Below, in pieces: positions 18,085 through 27,906 of a stretch of DNA of 64,000 nucleotides. The stretch's first letter is position 1. Each line of letters starts with the position of its first letter. The DNA is from Fontibacterium subtropicum (GTDB lineage Bacteria > Pseudomonadota > Alphaproteobacteria > Pelagibacterales > Pelagibacteraceae). Under the pieces are notes generated by a model. It was not told where the DNA came from. It made no database searches and worked only from the letters and a program-made list of their open reading frames with translations. The stretch lies in the NCBI GenBank assembly GCA_965235415.1, contig CBDDXD010000004.1:1-64000 (forward strand). The letters are read 5' to 3'. The position numbers and the translations under genes are program-made.

Positions 18085-19508
18085 AAAATTTAAAAAAATT
18101 TTTACTAGTTATATTTTGTAATATTTTATTAATTACAAATTTAAATTCAAAAGAAGTTCCAGATTCATTTGCAGATCTAGTTGAAAAATTAATTCCATCG
18201 GTTGTGAATATTTCTGCGACAAGAGTTATAGAAACAAGATCGCAAAATCCATTTCCTTTTCAGTTTCCTCCAGGACATCCTTTTGAAGATTTATTCAAAG
18301 ATTTTGATCGAGGCGGAAGTCCACAAAAAAGAAAAACTCAATCTTTAGGATCTGGATTTATAATCGATAAAGAAGGAATTATAATTACTAATAATCATGT
18401 TATTCAAAGTGCCGAAGGTATTTTTGTAAAATTAACCAACGGCAAAGAATATGAAGCAAAAGTTTTAGGAACAGATCCAACGAGTGATATTGCGGTTATT
18501 AAAATTAATACCAAAGATAATTTAAAAGCTGTTCCATTTGCAGATTCAGATAAAGCTAGAGTTGGAGATTGGGTTATTGCAATTGGAAATCCCTTTGGAT
18601 TAGGGGGTACGGTTACTGCTGGAATTATATCTGCAAGAAATAGAGATATAAGTCTTGGAAAGTATGATGATTTTATTCAAACAGACGCACCTATAAATCA
18701 AGGAAACTCTGGAGGACCATTATTTAATATTAAAGGTGAAGTTGTTGGAATTAACAGTGCGATACTTTCTAATTCTGGTGGATCAGTTGGGATTGGTTTT
18801 GCAATACCTGCAAATTTTGCAAAAAATGTTGTTCAACAAATTACACAATATGGAGAAATCAAAAGAGGATATATTGGAGTTAGAATTCAGGATGTTACAA
18901 AAGAAATTGCTGACAGTTTAGGATTAAAAACTCAAGAAGGAGCATTAGTTTCTAGCGCTACAACAGGAGGACCAGCAGATAAAGCTGGGATAGAAGCTGG
19001 CGATGTCATACTTGAGTTTAATAATATTAAAGTTGATAACATGAGAAAGTTACCCAAAATTGTAGCAGAAACTCCTATAGGAAAAAGTGTTGAGGTTAAA
19101 GTTTGGAGAAATAAAAAAATATTAACTAAAAATATTACTGTTACAAGACTTGAAGAAACAAGCGAATATAAAAGTGAAAATAATAAGCAGTCATTAAATC
19201 CTGTAGTGACTATAAAAGAACTCGGCATAAAAATTAGAAATATAAATAATCAAGACATTGAAAAAAGATCTAATCTTAAAGATAAAAGAGGAGTTTATAT
19301 TTTAGAAATTAGTAATGATAGTCCTTTGGCTTTATTACCAGTGCAAGAGGGTGAAATTATAATAGCAGTAGCCAATACTCCCGTAAGTAATGTTAAAAAT
19401 TTTGAGGATCAATTTAAAAAAGAGCTTAAAAAGAACACAAATTCGGTTCTACTAACGATCTTAGATAGCAATAATCAAAGTAAATTTATTGGAGTAAAAA
19501 TTAAATAA
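18081..19508 (+). CDS. degP: DegP/DegQ-type periplasmic serine protease (Do family)
   Basis: A 475-residue exported protease. A hydrophobic signal peptide ends about residue 23. The trypsin-like domain has H106 (N-N-H-V-I), D136 (T-S-D-I-A-V) and S210 (G-N-S-G-G-P-L). Two PDZ domains follow, the first near residues 260-350 and the second, weaker, after 385. It degrades or refolds damaged envelope proteins. It lies last in the hflKC operon by a 4-base overlap, joining two envelope quality-control systems. DegP and DegQ cannot be distinguished here. Confidence 0.94.
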   Translation: MKNLKKFLLVIFCNILLITNLNSKEVPDSFADLVEKLIPSVVNISATRVIETRSQNPFPFQFPPGHPFEDLFKDFDRGGSPQKRKTQSLGSGFIIDKEGIIITNNHVIQSAEGIFVKLTNGKEYEAKVLGTDPTSDIAVIKINTKDNLKAVPFADSDKARVGDWVIAIGNPFGLGGTVTAGIISARNRDISLGKYDDFIQTDAPINQGNSGGPLFNIKGEVVGINSAILSNSGGSVGIGFAIPANFAKNVVQQITQYGEIKRGYIGVRIQDVTKEIADSLGLKTQEGALVSSATTGGPADKAGIEAGDVILEFNNIKVDNMRKLPKIVAETPIGKSVEVKVWRNKKILTKNITVTRLEETSEYKSENNKQSLNPVVTIKELGIKIRNINNQDIEKRSNLKDKRGVYILEISNDSPLALLPVQEGEIIIAVANTPVSNVKNFEDQFKKELKKNTNSVLLTILDSNNQSKFIGVKIK

Positions 19509-19519
19509 GATTTTTACCC

Positions 19520-20434
19520 ATGCAAAAAGTTATTCTTATCGCAGGACCTACCGGTTCTGGTAAATCTAAAATTGCTTTAAAACTCGCTAAAAAAATAAAT
19601 GGTGAAATTATTAATGCTGATAGCATGCAAGTTTATAAAGAAATTAAAATTTTATCAGCCAGGCCAGAAAATTATTTTAATATTGCCCATTATCTTTATG
19701 GAAGTATTTCTGTAAAAAAAAATTTTTCTGCTGGGGAGTGGTTAAAAAAAGTTAAATTAAATTTAAAAAAAATTATAAATAAGAAAAAACAGCCAATTAT
19801 TGTCGGTGGAACAGGATTGTATTTTAAATTATTAATCGAAGGCATTTCTAATATTCCAAAAATTCCAGATTCAATTAGAGAAAAAGCGAGAAGATTAAAT
19901 GCTAAATTAGGAAATGATAAGTTTTATGATTTACTCATAAAATTAGATCCTTTAGTTCAAAATAAGATAAAAAAAAATGATACACATAGACTAATACGAG
20001 CCTATGAAGTTATGGCTTTCACTAAAAAATCGTTATTTAATTGGCAGAAAAAAAATAAAAATTATTTTAGTAATTGTGAATTTATAAAAATATATATTAA
20101 TCCTGAAAATACTTTTTTACAAAAAATACTTAGACTTCGCTTAAAAAAAATGTTTGAACTTGGCGCAGTTGATGAGGTTAAAAAATTTTTAAGATTAAAA
20201 ATAAATTCAAGTTTACCTGCTAATAAAATTTTGGGAATTGATGAAATTAAGAAATATTTAGATAAAAAAATTACATTAGAGCAATCTTTTGAAGAAACTT
20301 TTGTAAGAACAAGAAGATATGTTAAAAGACAAAGAACTTGGTTTAGAGGGCACATGAAGGACTGGACAAGTATTTTTAACACTAATTCTGATATTTTGAC
20401 TAAAAAAATTATAAATTTAGTTACTTCATCTTGA
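19520..20434 (+). CDS. miaA: tRNA dimethylallyltransferase
   Basis: A 304-residue enzyme that adds a dimethylallyl group to A37 of tRNAs reading UNN codons. The P-loop G-P-T-G-S-G-K-S (residues 8-15) opens the protein. D-S-M-Q-V-Y, V-G-G-T-G-L-Y and the C-terminal R-R-Y-V-K-R-Q-R-T-W motif are all present. It lies 11 bases after degP, in the alphaproteobacterial order degP-miaA-ilvB. Confidence 0.96.
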   Translation: MQKVILIAGPTGSGKSKIALKLAKKINGEIINADSMQVYKEIKILSARPENYFNIAHYLYGSISVKKNFSAGEWLKKVKLNLKKIINKKKQPIIVGGTGLYFKLLIEGISNIPKIPDSIREKARRLNAKLGNDKFYDLLIKLDPLVQNKIKKNDTHRLIRAYEVMAFTKKSLFNWQKKNKNYFSNCEFIKIYINPENTFLQKILRLRLKKMFELGAVDEVKKFLRLKINSSLPANKILGIDEIKKYLDKKITLEQSFEETFVRTRRYVKRQRTWFRGHMKDWTSIFNTNSDILTKKIINLVTSS

Positions 20435-20479
20435 CCGTTAAATTAACTAGTTTACATTGATTTTTTTCGAAAAATTTAT

Positions 20480-22243
20480 ATGTCACAAATAACTGGAGCG
20501 GAAATTGTATTTAAAGCTTTTGCCGATCATGGCGTTGAATATATTTTTGGTTATCCAGGGGGTGCTATTCTTCCATTATACGATGAATTAAAAAATCATA
20601 AAAAAATTAAACATATTCTTGTCAGACACGAGCAAGGAGCAGGACATGCAGCAGAGGGTTATGCAAGATCATCAGGTAAGCCCGGAGTTGTTTTGGTTAC
20701 TTCAGGTCCAGGCGCAACAAATATGGTGACAGCATTAACAGATGCTTACATGGACTCAATCCCATTAGTTTGTGTCACTGGTCAAGTTCCAACTCATTTG
20801 ATTGGAACAGATGCATTTCAAGAATGTGATACGACAGGTATTACAAGACCGTGCACTAAACATAATTGGTTGGTAAAAAATATCAAAGATCTTCCAATTA
20901 TTATGCATAAAGCATTTCATATCGCAACAAGCGGACGTCCAGGACCAGTTTTAGTTGATATTCCTAAAGATATTCAATTTCAAAAAACAGAATATGTAAA
21001 AAAAGAAGATGTAATTCAAAAAATTAATAAAGTTGTAAATGAGATTGACTCTTCTGAATTAGATAAAATTATCGATTTAATTTATAAATCAAAAAAACCA
21101 ATTATTTATTCTGGTGGAGGAGTTGTAAATTCTGGAGATAAAGCTTCAGTTCTTCTCCAAGATTTAGTTCGTTTGACTGGATTTCCAATCACCTCAACAT
21201 TGCAAGGATTAGGAGCTTTTCCAGGAGATGATCAACAATTTCTTGGAATGTTAGGAATGCATGGGACATACGAAGCGAATAATGCCATGCATGATTGTGA
21301 TCTAATGATAAATATTGGAGCTCGTTTTGATGATCGTATTACAGGAAAAATAGATAAATTTTCACCAGGATCAAAAAAAATTCATATTGATATTGATCCA
21401 TCTTCTATAAATAAAATTATAAAAGTTGATCATGCAGTTGTAGGTGATGTTGAAAATGTTTTAAATAAACTAATTACAGTTTTTAAAAAAAAATATCCAA
21501 ATTTTAAAAATTCAAATAAAGAAAACATCAGTGAATGGTGGAAGCAGATTAATAAATGGAAAGAAAAAAATTGTTTATCATTCGTTCAAGAAAAAAAGAC
21601 AATTAAGCCACAATATGCAATTAAAAGATTATATGAACTAACAAAAGATCAGGATACTTTTATCACAACTGAAGTTGGTCAGCATCAAATGTGGGCTGCT
21701 CAATATTATAAATTTAAAAAACCAAAAAGATGGATGACTTCAGGTGGTCTAGGCACAATGGGCTTTGGTCTTCCAGCGGCAATTGGAGTGCAATTAGCAA
21801 ATCCAGGAAAGTTAGTGGTTGATGTTGCGGGAGAAGCTTCGATCTTAATGAATATTCAAGAATTATCCACTGCAGTTCAATACAAATTACCTGTAAAAAT
21901 ATTTATAATAAATAATCAATACATGGGTATGGTGAGACAGTGGCAAGAATTGCTTCATGAAAAGAATTATGCAGAAAGTTATACAGCAGCATTACCAGAT
22001 TTTGTAAAACTTGCAGAAGCATATGGAGCAACTGGAATTAGAGCTACAAAACCAGAGGAGCTAGACCTAAAAATTAAAGAAATGATTAAATCAGATAAAC
22101 CAGTACTTTTTGATTGTGTTGTAGATAAAATTGAAAATTGCTTTCCAATGATACCTTCTGGAAAGGCCCACAATGAAATGATTTTAAATCCAGAAGATGA
22201 AAAAGAGAATAAAATATCTAAAGCAGGGAAAGTCTTAGTATGA
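20480..22243 (+). CDS. ilvB: Acetolactate synthase large subunit
   Basis: A 587-residue thiamine-diphosphate and FAD enzyme catalysing the first common step of valine, leucine and isoleucine synthesis. The conserved glutamate lies in R-H-E-Q-G-A-G-H-A-A-E-G-Y near residue 51, and the ThDP-binding region G-D-V and A-G-E-A-S ... N-N-Q-Y near residues 455-485. It is followed by the regulatory subunit with a 4-base ATGA overlap and by ilvC, also overlapping. The three make a tight operon. Confidence 0.96.
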   Translation: MSQITGAEIVFKAFADHGVEYIFGYPGGAILPLYDELKNHKKIKHILVRHEQGAGHAAEGYARSSGKPGVVLVTSGPGATNMVTALTDAYMDSIPLVCVTGQVPTHLIGTDAFQECDTTGITRPCTKHNWLVKNIKDLPIIMHKAFHIATSGRPGPVLVDIPKDIQFQKTEYVKKEDVIQKINKVVNEIDSSELDKIIDLIYKSKKPIIYSGGGVVNSGDKASVLLQDLVRLTGFPITSTLQGLGAFPGDDQQFLGMLGMHGTYEANNAMHDCDLMINIGARFDDRITGKIDKFSPGSKKIHIDIDPSSINKIIKVDHAVVGDVENVLNKLITVFKKKYPNFKNSNKENISEWWKQINKWKEKNCLSFVQEKKTIKPQYAIKRLYELTKDQDTFITTEVGQHQMWAAQYYKFKKPKRWMTSGGLGTMGFGLPAAIGVQLANPGKLVVDVAGEASILMNIQELSTAVQYKLPVKIFIINNQYMGMVRQWQELLHEKNYAESYTAALPDFVKLAEAYGATGIRATKPEELDLKIKEMIKSDKPVLFDCVVDKIENCFPMIPSGKAHNEMILNPEDEKENKISKAGKVLV

Positions 22244-22806
22244 AAAAACCACTATCAGCATATCCAGATTCTGAAAAAAATGAACAACTAGAAAGACATA
22301 TCATGGTTGTTTGGGTTGATAATGAGGCCGGGGTATTGGCTAGAGTTTCAGGTTTATTTTCAGGACGTGGATACAATATTGAGTCTTTAACTGTGGCTCA
22401 AGTTGATGAAGAAAAAAATATATCAAGAATTACTATTGCAACTAATGGAACAAATTCCGTAATAGAACAGATTAAAGCTCAATTGTTAAAACTAATTCCA
22501 GTTTACAAAGTTGCCTCTTTTCCAGTTGATGACAAATCTATTTTTAGAGAACTGGCTTTAATTAAAGTTATAGCTGATAAAAAAAATCTTGAAAAAGCTA
22601 AAGAAATTTGTAATTCTCATAAGGCGCAATATCTTGATACAACAAGCACTTCTTTTATTGTAGAATTTCATTCAACAAGACGGGAAATAGATAGTTTTAT
22701 TAGGGAATTAAAACCGTTTGGAATTGCAAGTGTTGCAAGAACAGGTCCTTTAGCAATGGCAAAAGGAGCAGAGATAACAGAGACTAATAAAGGAAAAGTT
22801 ATATGA
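22240..22806 (+). CDS. ilvH: Acetolactate synthase small (regulatory) subunit
   Basis: A 188-residue protein with an N-terminal ACT domain (V-D-N-E-A-G-V-L-A-R-V-S-G-L-F near residue 28, then R-G-Y-N-I-E-S-L). A second ferredoxin-like domain follows. It binds the large subunit and gives valine feedback inhibition. Slightly longer than E. coli IlvH. It starts within the ilvB stop. Confidence 0.95.
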   Translation: MKKPLSAYPDSEKNEQLERHIMVVWVDNEAGVLARVSGLFSGRGYNIESLTVAQVDEEKNISRITIATNGTNSVIEQIKAQLLKLIPVYKVASFPVDDKSIFRELALIKVIADKKNLEKAKEICNSHKAQYLDTTSTSFIVEFHSTRREIDSFIRELKPFGIASVARTGPLAMAKGAEITETNKGKVI

Positions 22807-23822
22807 AAATTTTTTATGAAAAAGATGCTAATCAAGATTTAATTAAAAATAAAAAAGTTGCTATTTTTGGTTTTGGAAGTCAAGGACACGCACATGCTTT
22901 AAATTTAAAAGATAGTGGAGTTAAAGAATTGGTTGTTGCTTTAAGAGAAGATTCTCCTAGCCGTAAAAAAGCAGAGGCTAGCGGATTAAAAGTTATGTCC
23001 TTATCAGATGCTGCTGAGTGGGCTGATGTTGCAATGATTTTAACACCAGATGAATTACAATCTCAAATTTATAAAAATCACATCGAACAAAGAATGAGAC
23101 AAGGAACAACTTTAGCTTTTGCTCATGGATTGAATATTCATTTTGATCTAATTAGTGCAAGAAAAGATCTAGATGTTTTTATGATTGCTCCTAAAGGACC
23201 TGGTCATTTAGTTAGAAGTGAATTTCAAAAAGGTGGAGGAGTCCCATGTTTGATGGCAGTTCATCAAAATGGATCTGGAAAAGCAAGAGATCTCGCCTTG
23301 TCATATGCAAGTGCTATTGGAGGAGGAAAATCTGGAATAATTGAAACAACATTTAGAGAAGAGTGCGAAACAGATTTATTTGGAGAACAAGCAGTTTTGT
23401 GTGGTGGATTAGTTGAATTAATTAAAAAAGGTTATGAAACTTTAGTTGAGGCAGGATATTCACCTGAAATGGCTTACTTTGAGTGTTTGCATGAAGTAAA
23501 ATTAATTGTTGATTTAATTTACGAGGGTGGAATTGCTAACATGAATTATTCAATCTCAAACACAGCTGAGTATGGAGAGTATATTTCAGGGCCAAAAATT
23601 ATTGATGATAAAACTAAAGATAGAATGAAAGAAGTTTTAAAGGATATTCAATCTGGAAAATTTACTAAACTTTGGATGGATGAAAATAAAATTGGTCAAA
23701 AAAACTTTTTAAGAATGAGAAAAGAATTATCTGAGCATCCAATAGAAAAAGTTGGTGAAAAACTTAGAGCCATGATGCCTTGGATTGGAAAAAATAAGCT
23801 CGTAGATAAGAGCAAAAATTAG
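22803..23822 (+). CDS. ilvC: Ketol-acid reductoisomerase, class I
   Basis: A 339-residue NADPH- and Mg-dependent enzyme converting acetolactate to dihydroxy-isovalerate. The nucleotide loop G-F-G-S-Q-G-H-A-H-A is near residues 24-33. P-K-G-P-G-H and the metal-binding acidic region F-G-E-Q-A-V-L-C-G-G are present. Length fits the short class I form. It overlaps ilvH by 4 bases and is followed by a hairpin terminator. Confidence 0.97.
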   Translation: MKIFYEKDANQDLIKNKKVAIFGFGSQGHAHALNLKDSGVKELVVALREDSPSRKKAEASGLKVMSLSDAAEWADVAMILTPDELQSQIYKNHIEQRMRQGTTLAFAHGLNIHFDLISARKDLDVFMIAPKGPGHLVRSEFQKGGGVPCLMAVHQNGSGKARDLALSYASAIGGGKSGIIETTFREECETDLFGEQAVLCGGLVELIKKGYETLVEAGYSPEMAYFECLHEVKLIVDLIYEGGIANMNYSISNTAEYGEYISGPKIIDDKTKDRMKEVLKDIQSGKFTKLWMDENKIGQKNFLRMRKELSEHPIEKVGEKLRAMMPWIGKNKLVDKSKN

Positions 23823-23857
23823 GATTGTTTAATAAAATTAAGCTTTCTTAATAGTTT

Positions 23858-23900
23858 AAAAATCTACTAAATATTTAAAAATATTTATCAGTAGATTTTT
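23858..23900 (+). terminator. Hairpin after ilvC
   Basis: AAAAATCTACT (23858-23868) is the exact inverse of AGTAGATTTTT (23890-23900), with an AT-rich loop of 21 bases. The right arm itself ends in a T run. Placed between ilvC and leuA, it probably ends the ilvBHC transcript. It is A/T symmetrical, so it could act in both directions. Confidence 0.6.
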
Positions 23901-23928
23901 AATTTTAGCTAAATTAAGTTTATAAAAT

Positions 23929-25488
23929 ATGGCAAAAACTAATAATCAAATCATCATTTTTGACACAACATTAAGAGATGGAGAACAATCTCCAGGTGCT
24001 TCAATGAGTCTTGAAGAAAAAATTCAAATTGCAAAAGCATTTGAAGATTTGGGAGTTGATGTCATGGAAGCTGGATTTCCAGCTGCATCTAATGGTGATT
24101 TTGAAGCCGTATCAGAAATTGCAAAGATTTTAAAAAAAACTATTCCTTGTGGATTAGCTCGAGCAGTTAAAGCGGACATTGAAAAGTGTAAAGTTGCATT
24201 AAAGCATGCAAAACGGTTTAGAATTCATACGTTTCTTTCAACCAGTCCTTTGCATATGAAACATAAATTAAAAAAAACTCCTAAGGAAGTATTAGAGTTA
24301 ATTAAAGACAGCGTTTCTTTAGCCAGAAGGTTTACAGATGATGTTGAATGGTCGCCAGAAGATGGCACTAGAACTACACCAGATTTTTTGTGCAAAACAG
24401 TAGAACTTGCAATTAAATGTGGAGCTAGAACAATTAATATTCCAGATACGGTTGGTTATACGATTCCTGATGAATACTATAAAACAATTAAATTATTATT
24501 TGATAAGGTTCCAAATATAGACAAGGCAATAGTTTCAACACATTGTCATAATGATTTAGGACTTGCGGTTGCAAATTCTTTAGCTGGAGTCAAGGCTGGA
24601 GCAAGACAAATCGAATGCACTATTAACGGTATTGGCGAGAGAGCTGGAAATGCTGCCTTAGAAGAAATTGTAATGGCAATGAAAACACGAAGTGACTTGA
24701 TGCCATATAAAACAAATATTAATACTAAAAAGATTAGCACCTGTTCGAAATTAGTTTCAAATGTAACGGGTTTTCCAGTTCAATTTAATAAAGCCATTGT
24801 TGGAAAAAATGCTTTTGCACACGAGTCAGGCATTCATCAAGATGGAATGTTAAAGAATAAAAAAACTTACGAAATTATGACTCCAGAAAGCGTTGGTGTT
24901 ACCAAATCTTCTTTAGTTATGGGAAAACATTCTGGAAGAAATGCATTCAAAGATAAAGCTGCAGAATTAGGTTATCCAGATTTAACTGATGAATTAATAA
25001 ATAATACTTTTGCAAAATTTAAGGACCTAGCTGATAAAAAAAAACACGTTTTTGATGAGGATATTATAGCCTTAATCGATGATGATTTAATGAAGCATAA
25101 TAATGCTATCAGTTTATCTTCGTTAGAAGTAATTGCCGGAACTAAGGGACCACAAAAAGCGAAAATTGAACTTATGATCTATGATGAGATAAAAAAAACA
25201 GAATCTGAAGGAGATGGACCTGTAGATGCAATATTTAAAGCAATAAAAAAAATCTACCCTCATAATGTTAATCTTCAGCTTTACCAAGTGCAGGCTGTAA
25301 CAGAAGGTACTGATGCGCAAGCAACCGTGAGTGTAAGAATTGAGGAAAAAGGCAAGATTTCAGTGGGTCAAGCTGCTGATACGGATACACTTGTTGCTTC
25401 GGCAAAAGCGTATATAAACGCACTAAATAAATTAATTATTAAGAGAAAAAGAACAGCGCCAAGCTCAGACTTGAGTGCCTCTGCTTAA
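23929..25488 (+). CDS. leuA: 2-isopropylmalate synthase
   Basis: A 519-residue enzyme condensing 2-ketoisovalerate with acetyl-CoA, the first step specific to leucine. The DRE-TIM barrel begins D-T-T-L-R-D-G-E-Q-S-P-G (residues 12-23). S-T-H-C-H-N-D-L-G carries the metal-binding histidines, and a C-terminal LeuA dimer domain for leucine feedback occupies the last 130 residues. The start at ATG 23929 lies 28 bases after the ilvC hairpin. It uses the product line supplied by ilvBHC. mreB follows after 15 bases. Confidence 0.96.
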   Translation: MAKTNNQIIIFDTTLRDGEQSPGASMSLEEKIQIAKAFEDLGVDVMEAGFPAASNGDFEAVSEIAKILKKTIPCGLARAVKADIEKCKVALKHAKRFRIHTFLSTSPLHMKHKLKKTPKEVLELIKDSVSLARRFTDDVEWSPEDGTRTTPDFLCKTVELAIKCGARTINIPDTVGYTIPDEYYKTIKLLFDKVPNIDKAIVSTHCHNDLGLAVANSLAGVKAGARQIECTINGIGERAGNAALEEIVMAMKTRSDLMPYKTNINTKKISTCSKLVSNVTGFPVQFNKAIVGKNAFAHESGIHQDGMLKNKKTYEIMTPESVGVTKSSLVMGKHSGRNAFKDKAAELGYPDLTDELINNTFAKFKDLADKKKHVFDEDIIALIDDDLMKHNNAISLSSLEVIAGTKGPQKAKIELMIYDEIKKTESEGDGPVDAIFKAIKKIYPHNVNLQLYQVQAVTEGTDAQATVSVRIEEKGKISVGQAADTDTLVASAKAYINALNKLIIKRKRTAPSSDLSASA

Positions 25489-25503
25489 TTTAGAAAGAAA
25501 AAA

Positions 25504-26535
25504 ATGTTTGATAAATTATTTGGATTTTGGTCGACAGATATGGCGATCGATTTAGGAACAGCAAATACTTTAGTTTATGTTCGTGGAAAAGGAATTGTCT
25601 TAAATGAGCCGTCCGTTGTTGCAGTGATATCTAGAAATGGAAGAAATGAAGTTTTAGCAGTTGGTGAAGAAGCAAAACAAATGTTAGGACGTACACCTGG
25701 AAATATTACAGCGATAAGACCTATGAAAGATGGTGTGATAGCAGATTTCATAGTCACAGAAGAAATGATCAAACATTTTATTAGAAAAATCCACAAACGA
25801 AATGCTTTTGCAAACCCAAGAATTATTATTTGCGTTCCAACCGGATCAACTCCAGTTGAAAGAAGAGCTATTCAAGAAGCTGGTTATGCGGCCGGAGCAA
25901 GGAAAGTACAACTTATAGAAGAACCAGTCGCAGCAGCAATTGGAGCTGGACTTCCAATTTCAGAACCACAAGCATCTATGATTGTTGATATTGGCGGAGG
26001 AACTACCGAAATTGCAGTGATGTCTTTAGGCGGAATTGTTTATTCTCATTCTTTGAGAATTGCAGGAGATGCAATGGACAATGCAATTATTAATTTTATG
26101 AAAAAAAAGTTTAACTTATTAATTGGAGATTCAACGGCAGAGAGAATCAAAAAAGAAATAGGATCTGCTATTCCAACAGGTTCTGAAAAAACTTTTTTAA
26201 TGAAAGGGAGAGATATTAGAACTGGAACTCCTAAAGAAGTTATTTTAACAGAAAAAGATACTGCGGAGGCTTTAGAAGGAGTTGTAAGTCAAATTATTAA
26301 TGCAGTGAAACATGCTTTAGAAAATACTCCACCAGAATTGTCCTCAGATTTGGTTGATTCTGGAATGGTATTAGCAGGTGGAGGCGCATATTTAAAAAAT
26401 TTAGACAAACTTATTAAAAAAGAAACAGGATTACCAGTTACTGTGGCAGAGGATGCATTATCATGTGTTGCAATTGGAACTGGAAAAGCTTTAGAGCAAG
26501 AAGGAATATTTTCTTCTATGCTAACTTCATATTAA
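25504..26535 (+). CDS. mreB: Rod shape-determining actin homologue MreB
   Basis: A 343-residue actin-fold ATPase that forms membrane-bound filaments guiding cell elongation. A-I-D-L-G-T-A-N-T is the first phosphate loop, D-I-G-G-G-T-T-E the second, and L-A-G-G-G-A-Y the adenosine motif. Length is typical. It heads mreB-mreC-mreD, but mrdA-rodA, their usual downstream partners, lie at 7115-10056 instead. Confidence 0.97.
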   Translation: MFDKLFGFWSTDMAIDLGTANTLVYVRGKGIVLNEPSVVAVISRNGRNEVLAVGEEAKQMLGRTPGNITAIRPMKDGVIADFIVTEEMIKHFIRKIHKRNAFANPRIIICVPTGSTPVERRAIQEAGYAAGARKVQLIEEPVAAAIGAGLPISEPQASMIVDIGGGTTEIAVMSLGGIVYSHSLRIAGDAMDNAIINFMKKKFNLLIGDSTAERIKKEIGSAIPTGSEKTFLMKGRDIRTGTPKEVILTEKDTAEALEGVVSQIINAVKHALENTPPELSSDLVDSGMVLAGGGAYLKNLDKLIKKETGLPVTVAEDALSCVAIGTGKALEQEGIFSSMLTSY

Positions 26536-26554
26536 AAAGTTATATTAATCTAAT

Positions 26555-27415
26555 ATGAGTCAAAATAGGCTTGCAAGAAGCTCAACTCCAGGCGTTTCAG
26601 CTCTACAAAAAACTATCAGTAAAAAATTTCTTCTTCCTTCTTATATTATAATTTCTTTTTTATTTTTATTTTCAGAAAAAAGCGATCTTAAAGCTATAAG
26701 ATTTTTAAAAGCATTAATAAATGATGGAATTACCTATACTATTTATATAGTTAATACTCCAGTTAAGATCGTTTCAGATTTTGGTAGTTCTGCTAGGCAG
26801 TACTTTAATTTCAATATTATTTTAGAAAATAAAAAACTCAAAGATGAAATTGATCAATTAAACGCAGAAAAACGAGAACTACAATTTTTTAAAAATGAGA
26901 ATGAAAATTTAAAAAGAGTTTTAGGAATTAAAAATAGAGATGATTATGTATCTGTTTATGCAAAAATAATTCATGAGGATACCAATGAATTTGCTAAGAA
27001 CTTAATTTTAACAATAGGTTCTAATGAGGGAATACAATTAGGGCAGGCCATCGTAAGAAATAACGTTTATCTTGGAAAAATTTCTGAAGTTAATTTATTT
27101 AGCTCAAAAGCTATGGTCATTACAGATTTAAACAGCAGAGTTCCTGTTGTAATTCCCTCAAGAGGAGTCAATGCAATTTTAAAGGGCAATGGTCTAGGAG
27201 GCGCACAATTACTTTTTCTTCCACAAAATGCTGTTTTTGAAAATAACGATCAAATTTATACTTCAGGTTCTGATGGGATTATCAAAGAAGGTCTTTATAT
27301 TGGAAAAATAATTACTGATAATAAAAAAGATATTAAAAAAAGAAAATATTCAGTTGATCTTGGTTTTAAAGAACATCAGTTAAATTACGTCTCAGTATTA
27401 AAGGTCAAAAAATAA
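26555..27415 (+). CDS. mreC: Rod shape-determining protein MreC
   Basis: A 286-residue bitopic membrane protein with a hydrophobic helix at about residues 27-43. A coiled coil (residues 90-125) and a beta-rich periplasmic domain with I-G-S-N-E-G follow. It links MreB filaments to PBP2 and RodA. Its stop overlaps the mreD start by one base. Confidence 0.93.
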   Translation: MSQNRLARSSTPGVSALQKTISKKFLLPSYIIISFLFLFSEKSDLKAIRFLKALINDGITYTIYIVNTPVKIVSDFGSSARQYFNFNIILENKKLKDEIDQLNAEKRELQFFKNENENLKRVLGIKNRDDYVSVYAKIIHEDTNEFAKNLILTIGSNEGIQLGQAIVRNNVYLGKISEVNLFSSKAMVITDLNSRVPVVIPSRGVNAILKGNGLGGAQLLFLPQNAVFENNDQIYTSGSDGIIKEGLYIGKIITDNKKDIKKRKYSVDLGFKEHQLNYVSVLKVKK

Positions 27416-27900
27416 TGAGTTCTTTTTTAGAAAAAATAAAATTTTATTCAGCGCATATTATTTTTACGCTTATTTGTATTAATGATAGTATTTTTATAAA
27501 TACTTGGATTGCTCCAGGCCCAATTATAAATATTAAATATATATTAGTTTTTTATTTTAGTTTTTTTGATAAAGAACGTTTTTCGATTACATTTCTTTTT
27601 ATTATAGGATTAATATTTGACTCATTGCAGGGAATGCCTTTTGGTATGACATCCATTTGTTTTATTATTTTAAGTAAATTAGCTTCATATTTAAAACAAA
27701 GAAGAACTCAGACAAATTTTCAAAATGAATTTATAGCTTTTGCCATATCTCTTTTAATAACACAAATTACATCAGTTATTATATTAAGTTATTTTTCTCA
27801 GACTCCGTTTGAATATTTATTGTTAGCTATTAACATGATTGTAAGTTTAATTTTTTACCCAGTAATAAGAACTTTGCTTAAAGTATTTTATCATTATTAG
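27415..27900 (+). CDS. mreD: Rod shape-determining protein MreD
   Basis: A 161-residue protein with about five membrane helices and the MreD pattern W-I-A-P-G-P then G-L-I-F-D-S-L-Q-G-M-P-F-G. It completes the elongasome membrane complex with MreC, RodA and PBP2. It is followed 6 bases later not by mrdA but by a COQ9-like gene. Confidence 0.88.
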   Translation: MSSFLEKIKFYSAHIIFTLICINDSIFINTWIAPGPIINIKYILVFYFSFFDKERFSITFLFIIGLIFDSLQGMPFGMTSICFIILSKLASYLKQRRTQTNFQNEFIAFAISLLITQITSVIILSYFSQTPFEYLLLAINMIVSLIFYPVIRTLLKVFYHY

Positions 27901-27906
27901 TTTTTA